Shown piece after piece: positions 1 to 11,675 of a stretch of DNA of 64,000 nucleotides (positions within the stretch are counted from its first letter, which is position 1; the number at the start of each line of letters is the position of its first letter). The DNA is taken from contig NC_134931.1 in NCBI RefSeq assembly GCF_051020765.1, positions 21,282,810 to 21,346,809 on the forward strand, written 5' to 3'. The translations under genes were made by a program, and so were the position numbers. Source of the stretch: Lasioglossum baleicum (Eukaryota; Arthropoda; Insecta; Hymenoptera; Halictidae). Below the pieces are notes generated by a model. That model was not told the origin of the DNA, searched no databases, and saw nothing but the letters and a program-made list of their open reading frames with translations.

Positions 1-213
1 AGAAACGCGGAGAGTCGCGACGCTGGCACAGTTCAAAGGATTTACCGTACACAAGTAAATATCATCGGAATTATATATGTATATCATAATTGTTTTGGGA
101 CAATTAAAGGCCAGACATTTGGGAGATTTATCGAGGGAACACTGTGTGCACTTTGCATTTCACAGTAGCAATTCGGAAGGATTGCAATAGAATTAATAAG
201 AAACATGTTACAG
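1..213 (+). other. Upstream intron of PTGES2
   Basis: This stretch ends in a splice acceptor (acatgttacag, then the PTGES2 exon). A short open stretch at 2-58 ends in TAA, and I recognise nothing in it. No Cys-x-x-Cys exon is seen here. Confidence 0.5.
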
Positions 214-1290
214 GTCAGGGTTTTTTTGGATTACTATGGACTCTCTTACGACGTTGTGGAAGTAGATCCAGTATTAAGGAAAGAAATATCATGGTCATCT
301 TACAAGAAAGTACCAATACTTTTGACTGAAACCACGTCTGGTTATCAGCCTTTGAACGAAAGCTCGATGATTATTTCACTTGTTGCATCGCATTTAAAAG
401 ATAAGTCGCAGAAAGTGGATGAGCTAATGAGCTATTATCCAAGCATAGCGGTGCATGATAAAGACGATAAACTGAAATATGAAATTATGAATAAGTATTA
501 CCTAATGTATAAAGATAGTTTGCCAGAAAACAAGAACTTTAATGATATTATGTAAGTAATCAAAGTATGAATAAGTTTTTCTATTATTAAAAGATATGTA
601 TGTTAGAGAAGAGCATAGTTTTGTCAAAATGACGGGGAATCACACTAAAAATTTTTGGCCTTAAATTTCGCGCGAGCCGAGTTTTATAGGAAGAAAATAA
701 AGAAAGACAATTAAATTGATTTTTACAGAGAAGAGCGTAAATGGAGAAAATGGGCAGACGATACACTTGTCCACACCCTTTCACCAAATGTATACAGAAC
801 ACTTGACGAGGCCTACAATACATTTAACTGGTTCTCAAAAGTACAACTAATTTATATTGCATCCCCACGCGATATTGAAATTAGAAATTAGAATACGAAC
901 TATGTATAACACATTTTTCTATACTAGGTTGGCCACTGGGAAGAATATTTCCCAGCCTGGGAGAGATCTATAATGATAAATGTAGGTGCTTTAGCTATGT
1001 GGTTGATTTCGAAACGTTTAAAAAAGAGGCACAACCTTAAAGAAGACGTCCGACAGTCGTTTTACGATGATGTGAATAAATGGTTACGAGCTATTAAACA
1101 ACGTGGCGGCAAATTTATGGGAGGAGATCAGCCTAACTTGGCAGACCTTGCTGTCTATGGGATTTTAAAGAGTATAGAAGGGTGTAGAGCTTTCCAAGAT
1201 GCCTTAGATAACACAAACCTGAATACATGGTTCAGTGCTATGACGAAAGAAGTGGAAGCGCATTCTGGAAGGAAGTATCTTGTCAATTAG
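214..1290 (+). CDS. PTGES2: Prostaglandin E synthase 2-like (5' end outside window)
   Basis: Membrane-associated prostaglandin E synthase 2 family, a glutaredoxin-like domain fused to a GST-like C-terminal domain; family members bind glutathione and haem. Three exons are read: 214-551, 729-840 and 928-1290, with phases that join cleanly (AT|A gives Ile at the first junction) to about 270 residues. The first exon starts VRVFLDYYGLSYDVVEVDP, which in the family directly follows the Cys-x-x-Cys redox motif, so the exon with that motif and the N-terminal membrane anchor lies upstream of position 1. The middle exon has the family stretch WADDTLVHTLSPNVYRT. The last exon holds the C-terminal GST helix region with GDQPNLADLAVYG and stops with TAG. 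The fly homologue is Su(P). Whether the insect protein makes prostaglandin is not shown by sequence. It converges with the CUB gene. Confidence 0.93.
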
Positions 1291-1669
1291 ATAGTATAAA
1301 TTTATTAATTTTATTTTACTTCGTTCTCTCCGCAGTAATTTCTATTAGTTGAATCATTTTCATAGTTCATACATAGAGTGAAACAAGATTTTATGAAAAA
1401 GACGTACAACTGTGAATTTTCGACGAAATATGATGTAAATAATAATTTATTATCGCGTATCACTGTCAAAAAATATCAGTTATACAATTGCATTTCACAT
1501 ATTATGTATACATATAATATAATATAATACACACAGTTTTATTCTATATAAAACTAATAAAATATGATAAAATAAAAATACGAATATTACAAGCTTTCTC
1601 ACAATCCTATCGCAGTTTATTATCAGCTAATTTTTTAATATTGCTAGATTTTAGAAAGACTTTTTTCAT
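1291..1669. other. Convergent 3' UTR space
   Basis: AT-rich gap between the stops of PTGES2 (+) and the CUB gene (-). It holds several AATAAA-like signals around 1555-1580. No further feature seen. Confidence 0.6.
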
Positions 1670-4112
1670 TTATGCTGTACAAGGTATTTGACGATATGTC
1701 AACGAGAATCCTTTATTCTCCAAGTCGAGTGTTTCATTTCCGTCCGTGACAACATATAATACAAATGGTTTTGAAAACGCTAAAATAAGAAAATCATTAA
1801 AGTGCTGGTGTATGTACATTTAGTAGCATTTTTTATCGAAATCAATTGCGATACTACACTTACATGTTTTTGTTGTAAAAGCATTTCCACAAAATCGATC
1901 TGAACCGATTGCCGTACCACTTTGAAACGGATGAGGAACAATAACAAAGTCAGTGGTACAGTTTTCTCCCATTTGTTCAGAATCTGCTACGCCTATTTGC
2001 AAGTTAAGATTGTCACGAGAATGTCACTATTACAAATTCAAATTTTTTGTTACCTATTTGTTATTATGTTACCTATTAAGTTATCATCCAGAGAACCAGT
2101 ATCTCCAGAAACGGAAAACGAGTTATTAGTTGTTTGTGACCATTCTATGGCACAATATCCTTGAGCCATTCTTACGCATACACCATAATTCGTGTTTCCT
2201 ATTTGTCGTGTAGCGACGCCTGGCGCTGAATTTACAATTAATAATTAATAATTAATAATTAAGTAACAGTTTCCCAGAATTTTTATTACAATAGTATAAA
2301 TGAAACTCTATAGTACCTCTTGGATTTGGCGATCTACCATAATTAAAACTCTGAACAACGTCTGAGGTACCAGTATAATATTGCAAACATCCGTTTGGTG
2401 CTATTCCAAAAAAATATAAAAATGTTAAAGTCACATTAAAAATTCCGTAATACTTATACATATGTAAATAAGTATGTACCTCTGGATGGGGAGTCACATG
2501 GTATCTGTTGAATTCTTATGTTCCAACGACGATCTGTACTGTACTCGGAATTAGTATCGATTGACAACATAATTGGTGTTGCACCATTGAAATCCATATA
2601 TACTGCAAATGCGAAGAATATCTCTTTTACAGCAAACAATTTGAAAGCAGCAAGAAACAATAAAGTTCGTAATATTTAACAAAGATTTCCTATCATGTTA
2701 TTGTATATTTTCTACACTCCTCGAAATGGAATTAAGGGATCACATGTGCGAACCCGAAAAATTGCTCCCACTTTAAGTGATCATAACTCCGTCAAAAATT
2801 GCCTTATCGATATACATATGTATCGTTAAGCAATGGTTTCAAAGCCTGAAACCGCTCTAGACGTTCAGATGCTCTGTTTCAAATTGTTGCTTTGTTGGTT
2901 TTTTACAAAGTTATAACGAGATGTGAAGACAACATTGACTGTTAACAAAAATTTTGTACCATTTTGGAACATCACACACGGGGAGCAACAAATTTTTGTT
3001 GATAAATCGCATTAATATCATTTGGAAGGGCTATCTTTCCTGTGTAAATTGTGTGGTTGTTGAATATTGTGCGATTTTTTTTTATTCGAGTTATTCAACA
3101 TTGAAGTAAATATGGGCTTTTTAACTTTAACTGGCTGCGCAGAAAGCGAAAAAATTATAGTAGAATCTTGTGCAAAAAAGTAATAGAAAGAGCGTTTCTT
3201 TCTCTTCTCAAGGCACTCCTTTTGTTTTTTCAATTCTACGATAATTTTTGTGATCCTTTAATTCAAATTTTGAGGAGTAGTGTAGTGTTTGTTACCATGT
3301 TGATTCGCATTTTCACCGCAAATTCGAGGTACAGACGTCGACGATCCAGAAACCAAAGAGAGATCGAAATCACAAATTCCATCGATATTTGGGAAAGCAA
3401 GACAAAATTCTAAGAAGTCCAAGCGTAACTGAAATGAAAAAAAAAGAAATATTTACAAAATAATCAAGTAATGCTGTGGTATTGCAAATACTTTTCTTGA
3501 ATGCATATGTACCTGACAGATATTTGAGTTACAACGCTGCACTGTTATTGTACATCGTCCTGTCCCATCATAAGTCATTGGATATTTTGGGTTTGTAAAA
3601 TATGTATTGTTTAGGTTTGTAGTAGATCCGCATGATTTTTGAACTAGAAAAATCATTGGTACAACATCGTCGGATGGGAACATTTTCAATTTAGAAATTT
3701 CAATTAAAAGAGCAATAATCTAATTACTCACAGACACAACAAATTCCAAGTCCATTTGCACAACTACCAGACGCAGTACCTCCGTATTCACGACATTCTC
3801 TTCTTGTAAAACAAGTACCATTTAAGTTATTGCTAGCCAGGCATTGTGAGTTTGCAAAACGGACTACACTGAACAGCGGGAAAACTGTTTGAAAATTTAT
3901 ACTGATAAAATGATGTATGATTTTCCATAACGTTCTGATTATAAAATCCAGTACATTAGTAACGTAATATTTGAAATATACAAATTTCTCGCCAGAAGAT
4001 ACTTACACCTTGGGCGAATATTCAAATCTTGGACATCCAAAACATTATTATTATCCAAACGACATTTAACCGTGTTTCCAAGGAGAAACATTACAAGAAC
4101 TGCACGCAACAT
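1670..4112 (-). CDS. Secreted CUB-domain protein, insect type, nine exons
   Basis: Nine exons on the minus strand join in frame to 373 residues: 4112-4007, 3884-3732, 3643-3513, 3428-3296, 2602-2480, 2400-2317, 2225-2073, 1992-1864 and 1779-1670. The start codon opens a hydrophobic signal peptide (MLRAVLVMFLLGNTVKC). Next comes a cysteine-rich segment ending GTASGSCANGLGICCVF, then two CUB-like halves with the family motifs LRLDFLEF, ICGENANQH, VYMDFNGA, NGCLQYYTGTSD and KPFVLYVVTDGNET. This layout is that of a large, poorly characterised insect family of extracellular CUB proteins. No protease or lectin domain is attached. The function is unknown and binding is assumed only from the CUB fold. 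Intron 4 holds a 560-bp foldback element. Confidence 0.88.
2717..3279. mobile_element. TA-flanked foldback MITE (family D) in CUB intron
   Basis: The left end ACTCCTCGAAATGGAATTAAG is matched in inverted orientation by the right end before 3280, and both abut TA. Long internal stretches match the larger element at 29480-31999, including the block near 3010-3230 (cells of TTGTTGAATATTG and AAGGCACTCCTTTTG). Tc1/mariner-like target and ends; no transposase seen. A 71-residue open frame inside is a by-product of the arm sequence. Confidence 0.75.
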
Positions 4113-4505
4113 CTTTCAGATTATAACTGGTTGAAAGATACGCGATCCTTCTAAAGATTTAGTTTAACGGTACCAAAGGAACCGCAGACAATTAGCACTT
4201 ACAGAAAGACAAACATAACTGTCCTGTCAATTTACCTAGCGAAGAACAAGTTTAGTTCAAGAAATAGCAAATCAAAATTCTAATTCTTCAAAGAAGACGT
4301 ATATGTTTTGGTTGAATTTTTATCTAGTTCTCTCGATATTCAATATACAAACAAAAGTAATAGCACATTTGAAATTATCTTTATTGCACAAAAATACTGT
4401 AAATTAAAAAAATAAAAATTGTTTAAAATCTCAAAATTTTGTACACTTTTTGTTCACTGTTTTTCTGTACATGTATATATATAGTTTATTGTAGTAGAAT
4501 CAATT
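4113..4505. other. Gap between CUB gene 5' end and IFT122 3' end
   Basis: About 390 bp holding the promoter/5' UTR side of the CUB gene and the 3' UTR of IFT122. No clear promoter motif is read. Confidence 0.5.
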
Positions 4506-7500
4506 TTAATCATTAGACTTATTTACTGCTCTGCAAAATGGACAATGCCCATATCGCAATAAAGCCAGTTCATAATCATCCGAATGAAAGAGCTGAAAAA
4601 AAATGTTGATCTATCTTTATTCTATCTATATAATTATCTATCTAACTGAAAAAAAGAAATTGTTATCTATGATTCGCATTGATTCTAAATGTGCTGGTTT
4701 CGTACCTTTAGACAAGATTTACAAAAAGTAATTTGCAGATCGGGCAATAGATTTTTGAAATAACGTGTCTTGAATGGTTTAGGCCACTGAATGATTAATA
4801 CGGTGCATGGGTCCATACTCTTCAAAACATTTCTTCCCACGATTATAGTAGAAGTACTTGATTTTTCCTAGAATATGAAATTAATCGTGGATAATTAAGG
4901 ATGCAATTAATTCTATAAATGGAAAGAAAATATTCATATACATGGTATAATACCTCGTACTTTACTAAGCGTGCAGTAAATAAGTCTACTTCGGGAGCAA
5001 TGGTAAGCTGATCTTTATCCATCGTATTATCAGACGAAGACAAAGACTCGTTTATTAATTTTTCTGCCTCTTCGTCTGAAATATCTTCTTCCAATTCGAA
5101 TTCAACTAAGGGTAGAATCTCTAAAACAATATATATATATTACTTACAATTAGAAATATAGCCCAAGATTGTTTTATACTAAATTCTTTCAGAATGCCAT
5201 ATATAACATACCGAACATCACAAAGGAATATTGAAATTTTAATTTACACTGTACACATTGTCCCTGAGTGTCCGATGATAATAAAGGATTAAAAGTGGAA
5301 CATTTGTAACAAAGTGGTAAAAGTTCTTCAGGGTCTCTGTAAGGGGAAGCTCTGGCCAATAAATTCGAAGTTTCTAGCTGGCCGAGCTGGCTAGCTGGAA
5401 TTTTTGTTTTGCGCAGCTTTTCAAGTAACTGCATCGTCAATTTGTTTGCACCGAGCAGAGAAGCCTGTTTCAGTAGCGTGTACATTATAGTAAATTTCGA
5501 AATTCCTTCAACTTGAATACTTTGAGTCTTCGTTAATAGAAATCGCGAAATGTTGAAAAGAGCCTCTGGCATTAACGATGTGAATGGTTCTTCCTAAAAA
5601 ATGGAATAATATAATTTCATATATCATCTTAATTCATATTCTAAATTCTCTTGAAATAATCATCTGATCACTGAGCTTTTTAACTTACAACATATTTGTG
5701 AATCTCGTGATAAGCATAGTAAACGTCAGCCTTCTCATAATACCGTAAGAACAGTCTTTTTAATTGATCGGTGCTTTTATCAAGATTTAAGCTGATCTGA
5801 GAGAGGAGCCAGTAAAAGTAGGAAGCATCGCGAAATCTTCTCTCGGCAACTGCATTTTTTGCCAGCCTAGTCAACACCATTATCGACTCTTCAGATTGTC
5901 CAGCTATTTGAAATGCTAAAAGAATGTGTCAAAAAATATTATTGTATAATTCAACGGTAAACAAAAAGGAATTAAAGAAAAATAAAGGAAAAGATTATTG
6001 TGGTAAAATAATTGCTAAAAAAAAAAATAATATTTCACCTTCTTGAGCTTCAGAAAAATGGCCCGTTTCTGCCAACCACCTGGCATATGGTCCATAGATC
6101 CTCGCTCTCAATTTTGGATTTCTTTCAGCCAATTCGAAAGCTTCTGGCCATGCTTGAGCATCCACTAGGACATCCGCTACATCAGGATCGTCTCCTAAAC
6201 GACTAAAAATTTCAGCAGCACCATGCGTTGCGCCCAATTTCTTCAATTTCTTAGCAATTATAGTCAAATTATCTCTGTCTGATTTATCAAGCTGTCTGCC
6301 GACTTTAATTAACATATCGATCCAACCATATTCTGCAATTATATTAATGGCACGATCCACGTCTCCTGCTGACAGAAACGTTTCTGCTGCGGCACGCGGT
6401 TCTCCAAGACTTTTCGCCCATTCTGCTCTTTTGCGAAGTAGTATTGTACGATCCTTAACACATAGCATTAGAGAAGAGCATTAGAGAAGAGAATTAGAAA
6501 ATATAAAAAAGAGAACGATAAAAAAAAGAAAGAGAAAGAGAGAATGGAAATTCTGCTAACCTGACTGTTTCCACCAGCAATAAATTCTTGCGCGATATCA
6601 AACATACGCAAATCGGAATACATGGTTAACGCATACTGTTGTAAACCAGCTTTTTGATAAAGCCTCGCAGCTTCTTTCAGTTTCCCCATAGCGGCCGCAG
6701 CGGTTGCCATACACGCTTCTCTTCCCCATTCGCCAGATTTCAATTTCTCTTCGACCTCAGACACAATCTCTATGTATCTCAGGTTTTTCACTTTAGCAAA
6801 AGCAGAATACGCTACGTTCAACTCCAAATTTTCTAAGGCAGCAGTACCCAGAGCAAACCAGTCCGAATCTGCTACCCCGAGACACGCTATGTTGTAAGCA
6901 TGCGAGAATAATCCAATATCCAAGTATTGATACATAAATAATGATAAAGGCACCTGTTCACATATTATATGAAATTTTATTATAGTGTGTGCAGTGTGCA
7001 CAATTCTTCTTTCTTTAAAACTCATCAGCAGACTGTCGATTTTATGCATTTACCAAACAAAAAGATTTAAAAATACTGCTGTATTCTGTTTTCAAATCGT
7101 AAAATAAATGTTCTGTTTCTGGCAGAAAAATCTGCAGTCTGCTCGTGAACATCCAAGCCTGATCTTACCTCCACCGTGACGATGCAAGACCTATTTAAGC
7201 AGTATACTTTCGATCCATTATGACCCACAACATACCCGGAAAACTTCTGTCTATATTCCGTAAAATTTCCTACTTTGATCACTAAATATTCTCCGCTCGT
7301 GAAGCACATTATATCCTCGAAACTACTGTTAAATGCTACACTGTTCACATCTTGAAATTCTTGAATTTTTTCTTCCGCATACAGATCAAACACATAAAGA
7401 ACTCCTCGGTCGCTCACAACAGCAAGCTTCTCTTTCAATGAACTGATATCAAGACATCTTACCGAACTGTTGATTTTCGTCAAATGTGCTGGGAAAGGAT

Positions 7501-9287
7501 TGTCTAGATATATTTTTACTATATAACCAGTAGTTAAACCTGAGAAACCACCATTAATTAATTATGGCTAGTAAAGAAGATACCTGTGTACTTCTGCTTT
7601 TAAATCTATTACGAACCTACTACCAAACACTCTTGTCCAATTGGACCGCCAACAACTTTTATATAAGTAATCAGCGCATCGAGTATCCATTCTCTCTCTA
7701 TTGTGCCGCTAAAAGATAAACTCTGTAATCGTCTTTCTGTACACAAAATCAAGTTATTCGTTGTGACGACTAATAAGTTGCAATTCAGTGGTTGATTTAA
7801 TTTCTCGCATATCCGGTAATGCATGCCATCATCGTTGGTGTTTGATGGTTCATAAATTATTACACGCTCAGACAACTGAACTGCTAGCCTATTTTTATAT
7901 AGAGCTATACGCGAAACCTGAAATTATTTATAAAACTTGTTTAATATTCTAATGACAACAGATTTTTCCGATGATACGCTTACTTACTAGATCTTTACAT
8001 TTAATCCGAACTTTCTGACCGGTAATTAAATTTTGTATTATTACATCAGTCATGTTTTCTCTATAAGCATATCTATCTCCGTACAGACCATGTACAATAT
8101 CCCATGATAGTTGTAAATACGTTATCGTTCCATCTTGGCAACCTAATGCCTGTGAATCGAGAGAAAAAAATCCAAGAAAAAAGAATAATAATAAATAATT
8201 ACTGGACAGAGTGGATCTTAGTGAATGCATTTATAGGAAAATTGAGTAAATGAAATAGAGAAAATTGTTGGAAAATTTGACAAATTGACAAATTGAAGAT
8301 GTCGATAGATGATTTTTCCTTTATTAAAATCATTAAGGGAAGAAATAACATTCAGCTTATTAATTTTTATTCTGCATAAAGATCCGCAGTCTATTATCAT
8401 TACGAATCTAATAAAATCAAGTAAATTAAATACTGTGCAGATTCTTACGATATGTGTAGATGCTGGATTTGCCGCGCAGCTCCAAACCCAAGAAGAGAAC
8501 GTACCCCCAACATTGATTAATTGTATCCCATCGTATGTCATTAATATACATTGTTTATTACTTCCAGCTATTAAAATATATTGTCCATCCGCAAAGTTGC
8601 ACATCTTCAGAGGAATGAAGCTCAATGATCTGTCTTTACCAACAGGTTTTCCTGTAGTCGAATAAAAAGATATGGTTCCATTCCATTCGGCGATACAGAG
8701 AACATCTGTAGAATTTTCCCTATGAACAATATACGAATTTCTTGATAGGCATTCACCATATCGTATATCTGTTCCTGTGTAAAAATAACATACATAACAA
8801 AATAATAGTACTGCATTACCATTGACGATTCCACAATAAACTCCATATAGGAACTCCAGTTTGTCTTTCAATGCGTATTTGTTCTTCTCCATTCTAAAAT
8901 GTATACATTTTCAAACAGATTAATTAGTGATAACAATTCTTTTGATGTTAACTGTTAACACACGCACGGCCATCAGTATAAGACCCGCTGAGACCAGTGT
9001 CGACGGCCGTGCTAGCATTAATCAATATTAACCCTTTGCACTCGAAAATTAAACATTTCTTCCGACCTAGAATATATTTCCATTCTCTATGATTTTTTTA
9101 ATTTCCTGGATATCAAATTGATATAATACCTCAGATACAATACTTAAGGGGTAGACTCGTTTCTAGGATTGCGAGGGTGCAGGATTTTTCATGCAGTCAA
9201 AAGCGCTATAAAAGATCAATCTAGGCCGCAATCGCCCTCATAATCGCCTTCCTGTTTTTAAACCAAGTTTAATCTATCTATCTATAC

Positions 9288-9332
<45 letters not shown>

Positions 9333-10616
9333 TCCCTCTCCCTCTCCCTCCCTCCCTCCAAATAATGCTTCCAAATAATGGAAATTACGACTCGTAAATG
9401 TAAAATGTAAAATTGGACTTTTGAGGACGACTGCGGTCTAGATTGATATTTTGTCTGGCGCTTCTGACTACCCTGAAAAACCCTATCGCGTATGCATTAT
9501 CAAGAAATGAGAAGGCGCATCCCGCACCCTTGTAATCCTGGAAACGAGTTTACCCCCTTAAGTGTTTAGTAATTGATTAGATACCAACATATTTAATAAT
9601 CTAAACAATATTTTGAATATTTTGAGTCACCACTCGGGTGCTAAGGGCTAAAACAAATCTAAACTTGGCAAAGCGTTAAAAGGAAATCAAAACAGACTTT
9701 GTTTCTAATCGAGACATATCCGGAAGCCAATCCAAGGGCCAAATATTGACCGTCGCTTGTCCAAGCGCAACAATTCACTCGTCCTCTTGATTTATGTTTC
9801 ATCACAGCTTTCTGTTCCGGAGACCAGAAAGCAAAGTCAGATAACGAACAACTCAATAGTTGATGGGACACAGGATTAAACTGCATAGCTTGAATGGCTT
9901 CATTGTGCCTGAAATAAATGTTATCTATACAAATAAATGATATAAACATTTAACTCAGGAAATGTATATAACGTAACAATATATAACTGACGAATATTTA
10001 AGTATGCCTTCTAATCTGGACGTCCAAATAATAACACTTTTATCTGCACCTCCGGATGCAAATTTTTTACCATCTCTCGCATAACATACACAATAGACTA
10101 TGTCTTTGTGTCCTGCAAAATATGCATACATGCAATTAGAACTTGTAATTTCTTTATTTACATTATCTAATTGTAATAAATCAATCTACCTTTCAACGGC
10201 TGAATCAAAGCACCTTCGTTGGTCTCGTACACGAGAACCTGCTGCCCAGCAGCGACAACTAATTGTGTTCCCTCAGGATTAAAACATAAATCGTATATAC
10301 TGAAACAATTATATTCACATTATCGACAAAAATGTTTACAGGAGAAGTAAAAAATTTTAAAAATTAAAATAGCGAAAAAAGATATAAATTTTTTAAATTA
10401 CTATTATGAAAATTCATCATTATCATTTGAAATATTTTTTTTAATAGGTATAGTAACAATATATGTTGATCGCTATTTTATTTGGAATGTTTAATTATTC
10501 GATAACTCTTATATTTAAGATTGAATTTTATTGTTATAGAAAATATTTTCTGAGATTACTATTTACCATTCTGATTTTTCTTGAACTTTGTCGACCCACG
10601 TTGGAACAGCCTTCAT
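4506..10616 (-). CDS. IFT122: Intraflagellar transport protein 122 homologue
   Basis: IFT-A subunit needed for retrograde transport in cilia; in insects this means ciliated sensory neurons (fly Oseg1). The first exon (from 10616) reads MKAVPTWVDKVQEKSEW, like the family N terminus. WD40 exons follow at about 10300-10195, 10115-10000, 9910-9750, 8891-8815 (NGEEQIRIERQTG), 8770-8460, 8150-7990 and 7920-7500. Motifs include GADKSVIIWTS, FWSPEQKAVMKHKS and DRYAYRENMTDVI. The C-terminal TPR-like half lies at about 7500-4506 (MYQYLDIGLFSHAYNIACLG, GISKFTIMYTLLKQA). Two cysteine pairs occur near the end (CYKCSTFNP with CVQCK, and CKSC with CPFC), as in other IFT122 proteins, and the stop is TAA. I did not fix every exon edge. 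Introns carry two MITE insertions. Confidence 0.93.
8221..8393. mobile_element. MITE family B copy in IFT122 intron
   Basis: The right end, GCATAAAGATCCGCAGTCTA, is an inverted form of the family end AGACTGCGGATCTTTATGC. The left end (GAATGCATTTATAGG) is degraded. About 170 bp, no coding capacity. Confidence 0.6.
9144..9561. mobile_element. MITE family A copy, TTAA-flanked
   Basis: Flanked by TTAA on both sides with inverted ends GGGGTAGACTCGTTTC and GAAACGAGTTTACCCCC. The subterminal blocks AAAGATCAATCTAGGCCGC and GCGGTCTAGATTGATATT are also inverted. A CT-rich microsatellite lies at its centre. Other copies: 13838-14213, 38128-38340, 41886-42861 and 61851-62030. Confidence 0.8.
9289..9359. 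repeat. (CT)n / (CCCTCT)n microsatellite
   Basis: Uninterrupted TC dinucleotides grading into CCCTCT and CCTC units, in the middle of the MITE. Confidence 0.95.
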
Positions 10617-11429
10617 TGTTTATTTCCTTACAATGAGACAATTTTCTAATATAAATTTCAAAACATCGTTGACATTATTTTCGTTTGTTGTTTGTTTGCA
10701 TCGTTTCCACGGAAACGATTAAGATGGCGGCGTCAGCTGAATGCATGCTGAATGACGCCGAATCATTATACTTTATGACTTTAATATATATACTTGTACG
10801 TGTAACATCGAGGAAATTTCCTCTCTTTCTAAAATGATGAAAGGAAAAATAATAACCAATAATAATTACGAATATTTTTTATGTAATATATTGCATCAAT
10901 AACCTACAATGAAAAATTAAAAAGTTAATTGATTCGTATGAATTGTAGGTATACGAAATGGAATATATATACCCGAATATTCTTGTTACAAAATATCTTA
11001 TCATTAGATGATAAAGAACACATATATATATATATATATTTATACTTTTCTTTGGTGATATTTTGTAAAATGAAATTATAATAAATATTTATTACACATA
11101 CATTATCGAAAAATGTTATGAGGATGAGTGTACCATATTAATGAATGACTTATCATATCATACAACTATAGTACAATTATACTTCTCTAATTTAATAAAT
11201 GCACATTAGTACTCTATATAAAAATGACAAATGCATATATCTCGATTATGTTATTGACTGATAATCTAATATTATATATTACCACTGACTGAATATTCTG
11301 CACATGTTCAAGCAAGTACTTGAACTCAATACTATTGAACCTATATTAACAAGTTCTTATTAACAATAAATGGCAATTTTTTAATATTAACGACATCCAA
11401 TGATGATACACAAGATAATAGTAATTATT
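10617..11429. other. IFT122 5' flank and GPAA1 3' flank
   Basis: About 810 bp of AT-rich DNA upstream of the IFT122 start and downstream of GPAA1. A short GC-richer patch at about 10690-10760 (GTTTCCACGGAAAC, a palindrome, then AAGATGGCGGCG) may be the IFT122 promoter; GTTTCCACGGAAAC resembles the X-box type sites (RFX) that control cilium genes. No gene seen. Confidence 0.4.
10706..10719. promoter_or_regulatory. Candidate X-box (RFX site) upstream of IFT122
   Basis: GTTTCCACGGAAAC is an inverted repeat about 90 bp upstream of the IFT122 start codon. RFX factors bind imperfect inverted repeats of the form GTNRCC-N-RGYAAC and drive intraflagellar transport genes. The fit is partial (GTTTCC...GGAAAC), so this is suggestive only. 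Confidence 0.4.
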
Positions 11430-11631
11430 AGACTGCGGATCTTTGTGCAAAATAAAAATGTTTTGCATTGATTGTGGGAATCAGGAATGACATAAAAATT
11501 GATTCCATTCCTCAACGACTTTGTTATATTAGAAAAGCAACGATACAACATTTTTGAATTTTTAAAACGTTTTACCGTTTTATATTTCACCTAACCAATT
11601 TCTTCATAAATGCATAAAGATCCGCAGTTTA
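11430..11631. mobile_element. MITE family B copy
   Basis: Ends AGACTGCGGATCTTTGTGCA and TGCATAAAGATCCGCAGTTT form inverted repeats around about 200 bp. It has the same interior as the copy at 14814-15024 in opposite orientation (TTTGCATTGATTGTGGGAATC). It lies just downstream of the GPAA1 stop. Confidence 0.8.
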
Positions 11632-11675
11632 GCAATTATTCAATTGTCCTCGTGATAAAACGTAATTTAGACATG

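Larger units (their letters stand above)
9028..9651. mobile_element. piggyBac-like TTAA element, host of a nested MITE
   Basis: Begins TTAACCCTTTGCACTCG and ends with the inverted match CGGGTGCTAAGGGCTAA. TTAA target and CCC/GGG ends are piggyBac-like. Its interior is mostly a second TTAA-flanked MITE at 9144-9561. It sits in an IFT122 intron. Confidence 0.65.

Noticed and set aside
2..58. Short reading frame ending TAA at the window start, considered as an upstream PTGES2 exon
   Set aside because: It lacks the Cys-x-x-Cys motif expected there and has no good donor.
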